A DNA stretch of 64,000 bases from Roseovarius spongiae. Its GTDB lineage: Bacteria > Pseudomonadota > Alphaproteobacteria > Rhodobacterales > Rhodobacteraceae. Below the pieces are notes generated by a model. That model worked only from the letters and a program-made list of their open reading frames with translations, was not told where the DNA came from and did no database searches. Position numbers and translations under genes: made by a program. Of the stretch, positions 37,169 to 45,917 are shown one piece after another. How positions within the stretch are numbered: the first letter of the stretch is position 1; each line of letters begins with the position of its first letter. The stretch spans positions 434,001 through 498,000 of the forward strand of contig NZ_RAPE01000001.1 of NCBI RefSeq assembly GCF_003651245.1, read 5' to 3'.

Positions 37169-38236
37169 TTACTGCGCCGCCTTCACGCGGTCGAGGATGC
37201 CGCCCTCGATCGCCTCGAGCCCGGCGGGGACTGGCGGATACCACTTGATGTTGTCCACCGCCTCGGGCGAGAAGCTGCCCTGGTACTGCGCCTTCAGCGT
37301 GTCCGACGCGTATTCGTCCGCGCCCTTGGACGCGGTGAAGTTGCCGGCCGATTCAGTGATCATCGCCGCCACTTCCGGCTGCATCACGAAGTTGATCCAG
37401 TCATAGGCGGCGTCGTCTGCCTTGCCCTTGGCCGGAAGCACGAAGGTGTCGATCCACCCCAGCGCGCCCGAGGCTGGTGCGACAAAGTTGATGTCCGCGT
37501 TGTCGGCGTTCAGCTTCCAGCCGCCGGTATCCCACGCCATCGCCGCGACCACCTCGCCCGAGCGGACGAGGTTCAGAAGCTCATCCCCGCCGGACCAGTA
37601 GGTCTTGACGACGGGTTTGCACTCGATCAGCTTCTTCTCGACCTTCTCCATGATCTCGGTATAGGCGTCCTCGTCGCCGTAGGCCTCGAACGGGTCCATC
37701 CCCATCGAGAACGCGAAGGCGATCAGCGTCGGGCGCTTCAGGCGGTAGGACACCTTGCCCTCGAGGTCGGGATTGCAGAGGTCGGTGTAATCCTTCACGC
37801 CCTCGGCCTCGGCCTTGTTCACGATCAGCCCGCTCGTGCCCCAGATATGCGGCACGGCGTAGACCTCGCCATCGACGGTCGAGTTCGCCTTGGTCGCCTC
37901 GAGCATGGATGCGGTGAACTGATCCGCGTCGATCTTGGACAGGTCGATCGGCTTGTAGATGCCGAATTCCTCCTGCGGGCCCTTGATGCGGTCCTGGCTC
38001 GGCTGGGCGAGGTCGAAGCCGCCGCCGCCGGTGGCGCGCAGCTTGGCGATCATTTCCTCGTTGTTGGACATGGTGACTTCGACGGTGTGGCCGGTTTCGG
38101 CCTCGAATTTCTCGATGACGTTCTCGGGGGCGTAACCGCCCCATGTGAGCAGGCGCAACGTGTCGGCCTGCGCGGCGCCGGCCAGCAGCGCCGTCCCGGC
38201 GACACCCGCCGTGAGTGTAAGCAGAAGGTTCTTCAT
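37169..38236 (-). CDS. Polyamine-type periplasmic binding protein (PotD-like)
   Basis: The 355-residue protein has a Sec signal peptide (MKNLLLTLTAGVAGTALLAG, cut near AQA-DT) and then the PotD-type fold, with LRLLTWGGYAPENVIEKFE at its mature N-terminus and YWSGGDELLNLVRSGEVVAAMAWD in the second lobe. The start has GGGAG six bases upstream. It is first in the transporter operon and would bind spermidine, putrescine or a similar amine in the periplasm; a different cationic ligand is possible. Confidence 0.9.
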   Translation of the reverse strand: MKNLLLTLTAGVAGTALLAGAAQADTLRLLTWGGYAPENVIEKFEAETGHTVEVTMSNNEEMIAKLRATGGGGFDLAQPSQDRIKGPQEEFGIYKPIDLSKIDADQFTASMLEATKANSTVDGEVYAVPHIWGTSGLIVNKAEAEGVKDYTDLCNPDLEGKVSYRLKRPTLIAFAFSMGMDPFEAYGDEDAYTEIMEKVEKKLIECKPVVKTYWSGGDELLNLVRSGEVVAAMAWDTGGWKLNADNADINFVAPASGALGWIDTFVLPAKGKADDAAYDWINFVMQPEVAAMITESAGNFTASKGADEYASDTLKAQYQGSFSPEAVDNIKWYPPVPAGLEAIEGGILDRVKAAQ

Positions 38237-38625
38237 TTCGTTCTCCCTTGTCTTGTCGGGAAACCCGGGTTGCGCGCCTACTGCTTCCGCGAAACAGTTT
38301 CGTGGCGCGCAGGATTGCGGATTCGGCAACCTCGGGGCGGTTCCGACCACCCCAATAGGGCGGAGTTTCGGGGAGCCGTCAACGCAGGAAGCGGATTGAT
38401 GCGGGAATTTTTTTAACGGATGGTCAAATTCCGTCGCGGGGTTGCTGGAAACAATGCGCGCATGAACGGCCCATTGTCGCCGGATTCGGGGCAAAACACG
38501 AAGTCACCCCGCTTTGGTCCAGAGAGCGGCGTCAAACGAGACAATTTTTCAGGTCTATCTTGGCCCCTTCACATCGCGTCAACGGGTTTCGCGCAGTCTC
38601 GCGACCGCCATAGCCAAGGATCGCC
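38237..38625. promoter_or_regulatory. Divergent region between the pot-like operon and the Hint gene
   Basis: The 389 bases hold no supported gene. Nested inverted repeats are present in the leader of the leftward operon: GCGCGCC at 38272-38278 pairs with GGCGCGC at 38304-38310, and inside it CGAAAC-A-GTTTCG (38290-38302) is a 13-bp palindrome, which may be an operator or a structured 5' leader. An AT-rich patch near 38405-38420 (GGAATTTTTTTAACGG) is a likely promoter area. The Hint start is preceded by AAGGA six bases upstream. Confidence 0.45.
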
Positions 38626-39845
38626 ATGCCCTTTCTCGGAATCTTCTCCTGGTCGCAATACACCACGCCCGCAGGCATTCCTTCCGGCGATCTGACATCG
38701 GACACCACGCCGAACGATCCCGCGTCGCCGGGGTACAGTTCCTCGTCGCCGTCATGGATCGGGGAAACCTTCACCTTCAACGGCGGCGCGCCGACGCAGA
38801 TCGACATCAACGACGACGACGGAAATTTCGAGGACGGCTATGTCGAAACCGGCGGCGCGCAGACCTTGGCGCAGGCGGTCACGATCGACGGCACGCTGTA
38901 CCCCGCCGGCTCGGTGGTGGAGAATGAATTTTCGCTGATCGACGCGGGCGGGCAGGAAATCTACGTCGTCCGCATAAACGGAGAGAATGTCGGCTTCACC
39001 TACGCGACCGGCGAAGGGCCGACAGCGGGCGAAACCTTCACCGCGCAGCAGGGGCTCGACGGCTCCGGCGCGGACAATGCCGATGGCGTTTCGTCAAGCT
39101 CCGAACCCTACTCGGACGTCATCTGCTTTGCCGAAGGAACCCTGATCGAAACCACGCTCGGCGCGCAGGCGGTGGAAAGGCTGCAAACCGGCGACATCAT
39201 GGCCCGAGGCCGGTCCTCTGGCTGCGAACGAGCCGTCAGTCGCTCGATGGCGCGCCCGACGATGGAAGGCCGGTTCTGATCTCCGCAGGCGCGTTGGGGC
39301 CGGGACGCCCTCATGCGGATCTTGTCGTGTCGCCCCAGCATCGGATCCTCGCCGGCGGCGGACAACTCTGCGAGCATTTCGCGGGCGAGGCCCTCGTCCC
39401 CGCGAAAGCGCTCACCGGGTTGCCGGGCGTCAGGCGCATGAGGGGCAAGCGGGAAATCATCTGGGTTCACTTCGCCTGCGCGGCGCACGAGATCGTGTTT
39501 GCGAATGGCTGCATGGCCGAGTCCCTCCTGCTCGGCCCGATGGTGCTGAACGGATTGAAGCAAGGCGAACGCCGCGAGCTGAGCCGGATTTTCGGACGCG
39601 CCACGCGCCGGGGCGCCCCTCTCAATGGGCCCCCGGCGCGCAAGCTGCTGACCGTGCGCGCCGCCCGCGAGGTTGTCGAGGCTGAACCGGGGGCGCGCAA
39701 TGAATACTGCTTCCCGATGAAACAGAAGCCGGGCAGGGGACTGCAGCCCCCCGGCCATCTGACGCGTTGGAGCCGGGTCGCCGTCAGGGGGCGTATTTCG
39801 CCACCGCGTCACCGTAGACCGGCCCGGAATAGGCCGGCATTTTAA
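38626..39845 (+). pseudogene. Hint-domain protein interrupted by a frameshift
   Basis: The gene starts MPFLGIFSWSQYTTP and continues through an acidic N-terminal region to the Hint_2 motif CFAEGTLIETTLG (Cys167), then VERLQTGDIMA. Soon after, this frame runs into unrelated sequence and stops at 39279. From about position 39207 a different frame continues the domain: RPVLWLRTSRQSLDG, VLISAGALGPGRPHADLVVSPQHRILAGG. A net loss of one base (or gain of two) near 39205-39210 explains the break. The second part stays open to 39845 and overlaps the convergent deacetylase gene by 62 bases, so the native end is uncertain. Hint_2 proteins are common, mostly exported, proteins of Rhodobacteraceae with unknown roles. 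Confidence 0.75.
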
Positions 39846-40695
39846 CCCGGCGGGGCGCGTAATCGCCCGCCTCCGTCACCTTGCGCACATGCGCGGCGAT
39901 CTCCTCCATCGGGGCGAACCAGACATCGCCGGCGTCCACCACCCGTTCGAGGAACTGCGCCACCACCTCCCAGCGCGCCAGCCGTCCGGTCGCGAAGGGA
40001 TGCACCACCGCGACCCAGAGCCCGCCATGCCGGCGGATCGCCTCGAATTCCTGCACATAGGGCGCAAATCCCGTCTCGGGCGCCATGATGTTGCCGAAGT
40101 AACCCAAATCGTCCGACTGCACGAATTGCGGCCAGTCATCCAGCCCCCAATGCGTCGGCAATTCGACCAGCGACCCCTTGGGCGTGTCGAGCATGTAGGG
40201 CTGATCGTCGCCCATGAGCGAGGCGTCATAGGAAAACCCGCGCTCGGCCAGAAGCGCGCAGGATGCGTCCGACATGTTGTAAAGCGGCGCGCGCCAGCCG
40301 CGGGGCGCGGCGCCCGTGGCGCGCTTCAGGATGTCGATGCCCACATCCAGCCAATGCGCCTCTTCGTCCGGTCCCAACTCGTTCGGGTGTTCGTGGATAT
40401 ACCCGTGATGGCCGATTTCGTTGTCGCCCGAAAGGATCGTCTCGACCGCCTGCGGGTAGCGTTCGACGCACCATGCGGGGATGAAGAACGACTGCCGGAT
40501 GCCGATTCGCCGGTAGGTCTCAACGATGCGCGGAATCGCCACCTCGGGGCCGTATTGCAGCATCGAGGTGGTCGCCGCCTTGCGGTGGCTGTCCTTGGGG
40601 TGCGCGATATGCACGAGGCTGTCGGCGTCCATGTCGAAGGTCACGCAGGCGGCGCATTTCGCCCCGTTGGGCCAGGGCACGGGATTTCGGATCAT
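39784..40695 (-). CDS. Polysaccharide deacetylase-fold hydrolase (PuuE/allantoinase-like)
   Basis: The 303-residue protein has the NodB-type motifs: TFDMDADS (metal Asp pair), NEIGHHGYIHEHP (the HxxxH metal site) and the RAPLYNMS loop. In this subgroup the fold is used for small cyclic amides and ureides (PuuE allantoinase, similar amidohydrolases) as well as chitin or peptidoglycan; the absence of a signal peptide favours a cytoplasmic small-molecule substrate. It is the last gene of the TetR-ureohydrolase-SDR operon and overlaps the SDR stop by four bases. Confidence 0.82.
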   Translation of the reverse strand: MIRNPVPWPNGAKCAACVTFDMDADSLVHIAHPKDSHRKAATTSMLQYGPEVAIPRIVETYRRIGIRQSFFIPAWCVERYPQAVETILSGDNEIGHHGYIHEHPNELGPDEEAHWLDVGIDILKRATGAAPRGWRAPLYNMSDASCALLAERGFSYDASLMGDDQPYMLDTPKGSLVELPTHWGLDDWPQFVQSDDLGYFGNIMAPETGFAPYVQEFEAIRRHGGLWVAVVHPFATGRLARWEVVAQFLERVVDAGDVWFAPMEEIAAHVRKVTEAGDYAPRRVKMPAYSGPVYGDAVAKYAP

Positions 40696-41426
40696 GGCAT
40701 GATGCTCCCTCCGTTCACACCGATCCCCTGACCGGTGATGTATTGCGCGTGCGGCCCCGCGAGGAAGAGCGCCATCGACGCGATCTCCTCGGGCTGACCG
40801 AACCGGGCGAGCGGAATCGCCAGCTCCTTCTCGCGCCATTCCGGCGTCATGTGTTCCGCCGCCAGCATCGCGGTGTCGATCGGCCCGGGGCAGAGCGCGT
40901 TGACGAGGATGTCGGGCGCAAATTCGCGCGCCCAGCTACGCACCAGCCCGAGCACGCCATGCTTGGAGGCGACGTAGGGCGAGAACGTCTCGCGCCCGTA
41001 ATAGGCCAGATCCGATGCCACCATGATGAGCCGCCCCTTGCGCCCGCTCATTGCGCGCAACGCCTCGCGCCCGACCAGGAAGGAACCGCGCAGGTTGACG
41101 GCGATTACGCGGTCGAACTCTTCGATCGGCGTGTCGAGCAGGGGGCGTTCGTGAATGATCCCGGCGCAATTGACGGCGGCGTGAAGCGGGCCGAGGGTGG
41201 CGGCCTGCTCGAAAAGGGCGCGCACCGAAGCCTCGTCCGCCACATCGCATTGCACGGCCGTCGCCTTGCCGTTCGCGTCGCGGATGGTCCGTGCGGTCTC
41301 ATGCGGCTCGTTGAGATCGGCGCAGAGCACCTGCGCGCCTGCTTCCGCAAAGGCCTTTGCACAGGCCGCCCCGATCCCGCGCGCGGCGCCCGTGACGACC
41401 ACGTTCCGCCCCACAAGATCGGTCAC
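40692..41426 (-). CDS. Short-chain dehydrogenase/reductase
   Basis: The 244-residue protein is a classical SDR: TGAARGIGAACA (NAD(P) binding), NCAGI, and the Tyr-Lys pair in YVASKHGVLG with the preceding catalytic Ser in MVASDLAYYG. The second-strand DLNE suggests NAD(H) preference. It overlaps the next SDR by four bases. The substrate is unknown; it likely oxidises an alcohol in the pathway of this operon. Confidence 0.88.
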   Translation of the reverse strand: MTDLVGRNVVVTGAARGIGAACAKAFAEAGAQVLCADLNEPHETARTIRDANGKATAVQCDVADEASVRALFEQAATLGPLHAAVNCAGIIHERPLLDTPIEEFDRVIAVNLRGSFLVGREALRAMSGRKGRLIMVASDLAYYGRETFSPYVASKHGVLGLVRSWAREFAPDILVNALCPGPIDTAMLAAEHMTPEWREKELAIPLARFGQPEEIASMALFLAGPHAQYITGQGIGVNGGSIMP

Positions 41427-42205
41427 GCCATCACCTCGCCCCGGTCGAGGTGATAGGCTTGGCCCGTGATGTCGCGCGCTCCGTCCGAGGCGAGGAAGAG
41501 ATAGATCGCCGCCATGTCGTCGGGCTCCAGCAGCCCGCTTAGCACCTGACCGCCGATGACCTCCTGCATCAGGTCCTCCTCCGCGCGCCCCGTGCTCTGC
41601 GCCATGCGTTCGAGCGTGAGCACCGCCGCCTCGGTCTTGACCCAGCCGGGGCAGACGGCGTTGACGTTGATGCCGCGCGGCCCGAGCTCATGCGCGATCG
41701 AGCGCATGAAGCCGATATTGGCGTGTTTCGAGGCGCAATAGGCTGAAAACTCGGCCACCGCAGTGCGGCCCCAGATCGACGCGGTCAGGATGATCCGCCC
41801 GCCGCTCTGCATCTTCGGCAACGCCCGGCGCGTCATGAGATACGTGCCCATCACGTTGATGTCGATGATCCGGCGGAACGTGTCCTCGACCTCTGCGCCG
41901 GGCTCGGCGAGCGGCGTCGTGCGCTCGAGCCCGGCGTTGTTGACAAGCACGTCAATGGTGTCGAGCCCGCTCAGCGCCGCGTCGATCTGATCCGCATCGG
42001 TGATGTCGCAGCGCAGGGGCGTGACGCGCGTCCCGGTCTCCTGCGTCAGCGCCTCGGCCGCCTCGACCACGCCCGCGTCATCGGCGAGGATCGCAAGCTC
42101 CGCCCCCGCCCGCGCGAAACCGCGCGCGACGCCAAGGCCGATGCCCCGGCTCGCCCCGGTGACGAGCACGGTGCGGCCCGAGAAATCGTAAGAGACCCGC
42201 CCCAT
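41423..42205 (-). CDS. Short-chain dehydrogenase/reductase
   Basis: The 260-residue SDR has TGASRGIGLGVA, NNAGL, the catalytic Ser in TASIWG and YCASKHANIGF (Tyr and Lys). The C-terminal DITGQAYHLDRGEVMA shows an acidic end in place of the more usual GG. It overlaps the ureohydrolase stop by one base (TGATG) and is followed by a second, distinct SDR, so the two may act at successive steps. Confidence 0.88.
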   Translation of the reverse strand: MGRVSYDFSGRTVLVTGASRGIGLGVARGFARAGAELAILADDAGVVEAAEALTQETGTRVTPLRCDITDADQIDAALSGLDTIDVLVNNAGLERTTPLAEPGAEVEDTFRRIIDINVMGTYLMTRRALPKMQSGGRIILTASIWGRTAVAEFSAYCASKHANIGFMRSIAHELGPRGINVNAVCPGWVKTEAAVLTLERMAQSTGRAEEDLMQEVIGGQVLSGLLEPDDMAAIYLFLASDGARDITGQAYHLDRGEVMA

Positions 42206-43167
42206 CAGCCGGCCTTGCGGTTGTGCATGATGCGCCCGATGGTGTTCATCAGCACCTGCGCGGCGAGGATCGCGGTCGTGCCGGTGTGATCGTAATCCGG
42301 CGCGACCTCGACCAGGTCCATGCCGACGATGTCGCCGCGCTTGGCCAGCCCGTCCAGCAGCTCGAGGATCTCGTAATAGAGGAACCCGCCGTGGCTCGGC
42401 GTGCCGGTGCCGGGCGCGATGGAGGGGTCGAACCCGTCGATGTCCAGCGTGACGTAATAGCGCGCGCCCTCGGGAATGCGGCTCAATACGCCCTCGACGC
42501 CGGCTTTGCGGAACTGGCGCACCGACAGGATATCGGCCCCCATCTCGCGCGCGGCGTCATAGCCGTCCTTCGCGGTCGAGGACACGTTGCGGATGCCAAG
42601 CTGCGACAGCCCGGTGACATAGTCCTTTTCCGCCGCGCGGCGCATCGGGTTGCCGTGGCCGTAACGCACCCCGTGGCGCACGTCGACGAAATCGAGATGG
42701 GCGTCGATCTGCACGATGTGGATCGGCTCCTGATCGGAAAACGCGTTGATGCAGGGGATGTTGACCGAATGATCGCCCCCAAGCACGATGGGGACCGCTC
42801 CGGCGGCGAGGATCTTGCGCACGCCGTGCTCGATATTGGCGTGGCTCTGCTCGGTATCGGTATGGACGATGTCGGCGTCGCCGATATCGACGATGCGCAC
42901 CTTGTCGGCGGGCAGGTAGGTCACGTCGTCCTCGTGGTCATAGGCGCCGCCATGCCCGAAGGAGAACAGCGTGCTCGCCTCGCGGATGCCGCGCGGGCCG
43001 AACCGTGCGCCCGAACGCCATTGCGTGCCGAAATCGAACGGCGCGCCGAGGACCGCCACATCGGCGTCGATGGCGTCCCAGTCCTGCACGTAGGGGTTCT
43101 TGCCGAAGGTGGAAATCCCGACGAAGGGCAGGTCGAGCCGGCCCTTTTCATATCCGTGTTGCGTCAT
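42205..43167 (-). CDS. Agmatinase-family ureohydrolase (first copy)
   Basis: The 320-residue enzyme belongs to the arginase/agmatinase family, which hydrolyses a guanidino group to urea. The dinuclear metal motifs are complete: GGDHSVN, DAHLDF with HGNPMRRA following, and TLDIDGFDPSIAPGTGTP. Substrate specificity is not decided by these; agmatine, guanidinobutyrate, guanidinopropionate and guanidine are all known for the family. The start overlaps the TetR stop by four bases, and the gene leads into two SDRs and a deacetylase-fold enzyme. Confidence 0.9.
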   Translation of the reverse strand: MTQHGYEKGRLDLPFVGISTFGKNPYVQDWDAIDADVAVLGAPFDFGTQWRSGARFGPRGIREASTLFSFGHGGAYDHEDDVTYLPADKVRIVDIGDADIVHTDTEQSHANIEHGVRKILAAGAVPIVLGGDHSVNIPCINAFSDQEPIHIVQIDAHLDFVDVRHGVRYGHGNPMRRAAEKDYVTGLSQLGIRNVSSTAKDGYDAAREMGADILSVRQFRKAGVEGVLSRIPEGARYYVTLDIDGFDPSIAPGTGTPSHGGFLYYEILELLDGLAKRGDIVGMDLVEVAPDYDHTGTTAILAAQVLMNTIGRIMHNRKAG

Positions 43168-43805
43168 CTTATCCCTCGCAGAGTGGTGTCCGGTGTCTTG
43201 TCGGCGAAGATCACGCCAAGGTCGCGGCGGAACCGCATGTCGGCCTCATCTTCGTCCTGGTTGTCGTCCGAGATGAATAGGAAGAACCGTATGTTCTGCA
43301 TCTCGTAAAGCGTGTCGGCGAGCGCGCGGGCGTCGATCTTGCGGCAGAGCGCGCCGCGCCGCTGGTAGGACAGGACCAACTTGGTCATCACCACCACCAG
43401 CGCCGCGTCAAGCTCGCGGTAGGTCGTGCCGAACTGCGTGCCGCCCTGAAGGATGCTGGCCGCCAGAACCTCGCGCCATGTGCGCTTGGCGAGATAGGTC
43501 ATGGCGTGGTGACGCATGATGCGCCCGAATTGCGCGACCGCGTCGATCATCTCGTCCGGCAGATCGTCGGTGAGGGCGCGGAGCTGTTCGATCAGGCGCA
43601 CGTCGCTTTCCTTCACCAGCTCGAGCAGCAGGTTCGCCTTGGTGCCGAAGTAATTGTAGATTGTGACGGCCGAGAGTTCGGCTTCCGCGGCGATGCTTTC
43701 GATGGTGACGGCGTCGTAGCCCTCGTTCTGGAACCGGGTGCGCGCGACCTCGAGGATCCGCTTGGAGCGGTCGAGCTTTTGCTGTTTCCTCAATCCCACG
43801 CGCAT
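43164..43805 (-). CDS. TetR-family transcriptional regulator
   Basis: The 213-residue protein has the TetR DNA-binding helix-turn-helix near residues 30-55 (VTIESIAAEAELSAVTIYNYFGTKANLL) and an all-helical ligand domain after it. The start at 43805 follows AGGAGG, the strongest ribosome site seen here. The gene is the first of the leftward operon and divergent from the ABC transporter operon; palindromic TTAGT sites in the gap are probable targets, so autoregulation and transporter control are likely. Confidence 0.92.
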   Translation of the reverse strand: MRVGLRKQQKLDRSKRILEVARTRFQNEGYDAVTIESIAAEAELSAVTIYNYFGTKANLLLELVKESDVRLIEQLRALTDDLPDEMIDAVAQFGRIMRHHAMTYLAKRTWREVLAASILQGGTQFGTTYRELDAALVVVMTKLVLSYQRRGALCRKIDARALADTLYEMQNIRFFLFISDDNQDEDEADMRFRRDLGVIFADKTPDTTLRGIR

Positions 43806-43895
43806 CGAACCTCCTGCCTTGCAGCCCGTCATGCCATGCCCCCGGTTCGAAGGCCAAGCGGCGATGCGAGTCTCGGAAAAAAACTTCTGGACAGA

Positions 43896-43931
43896 TATAA
43901 TTTTTAGTGACTAAACTTTCTTAGTCAACAA
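43896..43931. promoter_or_regulatory. Candidate TetR operator and divergent promoter
   Basis: The palindrome TTAGT-G-ACTAA occupies 43904-43914 and a related copy, TTAGTCAACAA, follows at 43921-43931, a spacing of 17 bases. A perfect TATAAT occurs at 43896-43901 on the plus strand, though with no good -35 box, and on the minus strand TTGACT (43928-43923) could serve the leftward operon. Sites overlapping both possible promoters fit repression of both operons by the neighbouring TetR protein. Confidence 0.5.
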
Positions 43932-43960
43932 AAATAAATCAATTGGAAGGGGAGTTTCAG

Positions 43961-45025
43961 ATGTTCAGAAAAACCGGGGCGGCGCTTGCCGTCAGCGTCG
44001 CGGCGATGACGGCTCCGGCCGGCGCGCAGGCGGCGGAGCGGGTCAATGTGGGCTTGTGCGTTTCGTGGCCGGGCTACGCCATGCTTGAGCTTGCGCAGCG
44101 CATGGGGCTGGCCGAGGGCTATGAGATCAATAGCGTACTCTTCGACGATCCGCTGGGGGGGCACGCGGCGCTCGCCGCGGGGCAGATCGACGTCTATGAA
44201 TGCACCGGCGATTACACGCCGCTCGCGATCGAGCGCGGCACCGGTGTGGTCAACGTCGCCCTTGCCAACCCGTCCTACGGCGTGGACAAGATCATCATGG
44301 CGCCCGGAATCACCGCCGAGACGCTCGCGGGCAACCGCATCGGCGCGCCGCAGGCCTATATCGGCCAGCTTCTGATGGGCGTGTTCCTTGAAACCGCGGG
44401 CGTGCCGCTCGACAGCGTCGAATGGGTCAACCTGCTCGCCGATGAGGCGGTCGGCCCGATGATGTCGGGCGATTTGGCCGCGGCCTATCTCTACGAGCCG
44501 TGGATCACCAAGGTGATGGATAACCTGCCCGGCTCGAGCGCGGCCTTCGACACCGCCTATCCCGAGGCGCTGCGCACCGGCATCTTCACGGACGTGATCT
44601 ACATGAACGGCGATTTCGTCGCCGAGCGCCGCGACGTCGCGCGCGACATTCTCAAGGCGCGCTTCGACGCGGTGGGTTGGTGGCACGAGAACACCGCCGA
44701 GGGGAACGAAGCGATGGCCGAGTTTCTCAAATGGCCGCTGGCGGATGTCGAATCGGTGATCGGGACCAACGGCAAGTATCTCGACGACGGCATCTACATG
44801 TACGACTTCGACGAGGCGGCGCAGGCCTGCGGCGTGCTCGAAGGGGAGCCGCCCTTCGAGATCGGCAACGGCTCGATCACAGGGGTCGTCGCCACGATCA
44901 ACGACTGGTGGATCCGTCTCGGCCTGATGACCAAGACGGTGGACGCCGCCGCCGGGGTCGATTGTTCGCTGATGGCCGACTTGGTTGAAAGCGGGTATCG
45001 CCAGTCCTTGGACGCGAACGAATAA
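43961..45025 (+). CDS. NMT1/SsuA-type ABC transporter substrate-binding protein
   Basis: The 354-residue protein has a signal peptide (MFRKTGAALAVSVAAMTAPAG, cut near AQA) and the TauA/SsuA/ThiY-type fold: VNVGLCVSWPGYAMLELAQRMG, a DDPLGGHAALAAGQIDVYE ligand loop and the AAAYLYEPWITK segment in the second lobe. Substrates of the group are sulfonates, nitriles, pyrimidines and other small N compounds. The start has GGGGAG six bases upstream. Its pairing with ureohydrolases points to a guanidino or other N-rich ligand. Confidence 0.88.
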   Translation: MFRKTGAALAVSVAAMTAPAGAQAAERVNVGLCVSWPGYAMLELAQRMGLAEGYEINSVLFDDPLGGHAALAAGQIDVYECTGDYTPLAIERGTGVVNVALANPSYGVDKIIMAPGITAETLAGNRIGAPQAYIGQLLMGVFLETAGVPLDSVEWVNLLADEAVGPMMSGDLAAAYLYEPWITKVMDNLPGSSAAFDTAYPEALRTGIFTDVIYMNGDFVAERRDVARDILKARFDAVGWWHENTAEGNEAMAEFLKWPLADVESVIGTNGKYLDDGIYMYDFDEAAQACGVLEGEPPFEIGNGSITGVVATINDWWIRLGLMTKTVDAAAGVDCSLMADLVESGYRQSLDANE

Positions 45026-45091
45026 CGGCTGCCCCAGCCGGCGGCCGCAGATGCGGTCGCCGGCGCACCGGGGCGCGCAACACGGGAACCC

Positions 45092-45916
45092 ATGATGTCC
45101 GATACCAAAAGACCACCGGCGCGCCGGCGTTGGCTGGAGTTGCGCAAGCCGGTCTCGCGCACACAGGCGATCCTGTCGGGAATCCTGATCTGGACGCTGT
45201 TCTTTGCGGTCTGGGAGGGGGTGTCGCTTGCCGGGCTGGTGAATGACCTGCTGGTGCCCGCCCCGCACGAAGTGCTGGCGACGTTGGGGGACATGCTGGC
45301 CAATCGCGGGCTTGTCTCCGACATCCTCATCAGCGTGTGGCGCGTCGTCTTCAGCTTTTCCATCGCCTGCGCGGTGGCGATCCCGCTCGGGATCGCGATG
45401 GGCGCCTTCCCGAGCGTGGAGGCGGTGTTCAACCCCTTCGTGTCGGCCTGGCGCTACCTGCCCGCGCCATCCTTCATCCCGATCCTGCTGATGTGGTTCG
45501 GCACCGGCGAGACGCCCAAGATCGCGCTGCTCATCATCGGCGTCATCTTCTTTCTCATCACGCTGATCATGGATCACACGCGGCAGGTGCGGGCGGAACT
45601 GGTCGAAACGGGTCTTACCCTCGGCGCGGGGCGCTGGACCATCGTGCGCACGATCATCTTTCCGGCGGTCATGCCCAACATCCTCACCGCGATGCGCCAG
45701 ATGCTGGCGGTGACATGGACCTACCTCGTGATCGCGGAAATCGTCGCGTCCACCACCGGCATCGGCGCGATGATGATGCGCGCGCGCCGGTTCCTGCACA
45801 CGGACGAGATCATGGCGGGCATCATCGTGATCGGCATCCTCGGCCTCGGCTTCGACATCCTGTTCCGCATGCTGCACCGCTGGCTCTTTCCCTACACGCA
45901 GGAACGGGGGTCCTGA
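45092..45916 (+). CDS. SsuC/TauC-type ABC transporter permease
   Basis: The protein of about 274 residues has a basic N-terminal stretch (KRPPARRRWLELRKP), six helices and the EAA loop ELVETGLTLGAGRWTIVRTI. It forms the homodimeric channel of the importer with the ATPase that follows after one base. Two adjacent ATGs (45092, 45095) are possible starts. Confidence 0.9.
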   Translation: MMSDTKRPPARRRWLELRKPVSRTQAILSGILIWTLFFAVWEGVSLAGLVNDLLVPAPHEVLATLGDMLANRGLVSDILISVWRVVFSFSIACAVAIPLGIAMGAFPSVEAVFNPFVSAWRYLPAPSFIPILLMWFGTGETPKIALLIIGVIFFLITLIMDHTRQVRAELVETGLTLGAGRWTIVRTIIFPAVMPNILTAMRQMLAVTWTYLVIAEIVASTTGIGAMMMRARRFLHTDEIMAGIIVIGILGLGFDILFRMLHRWLFPYTQERGS

Positions 45917-45917
45917 C

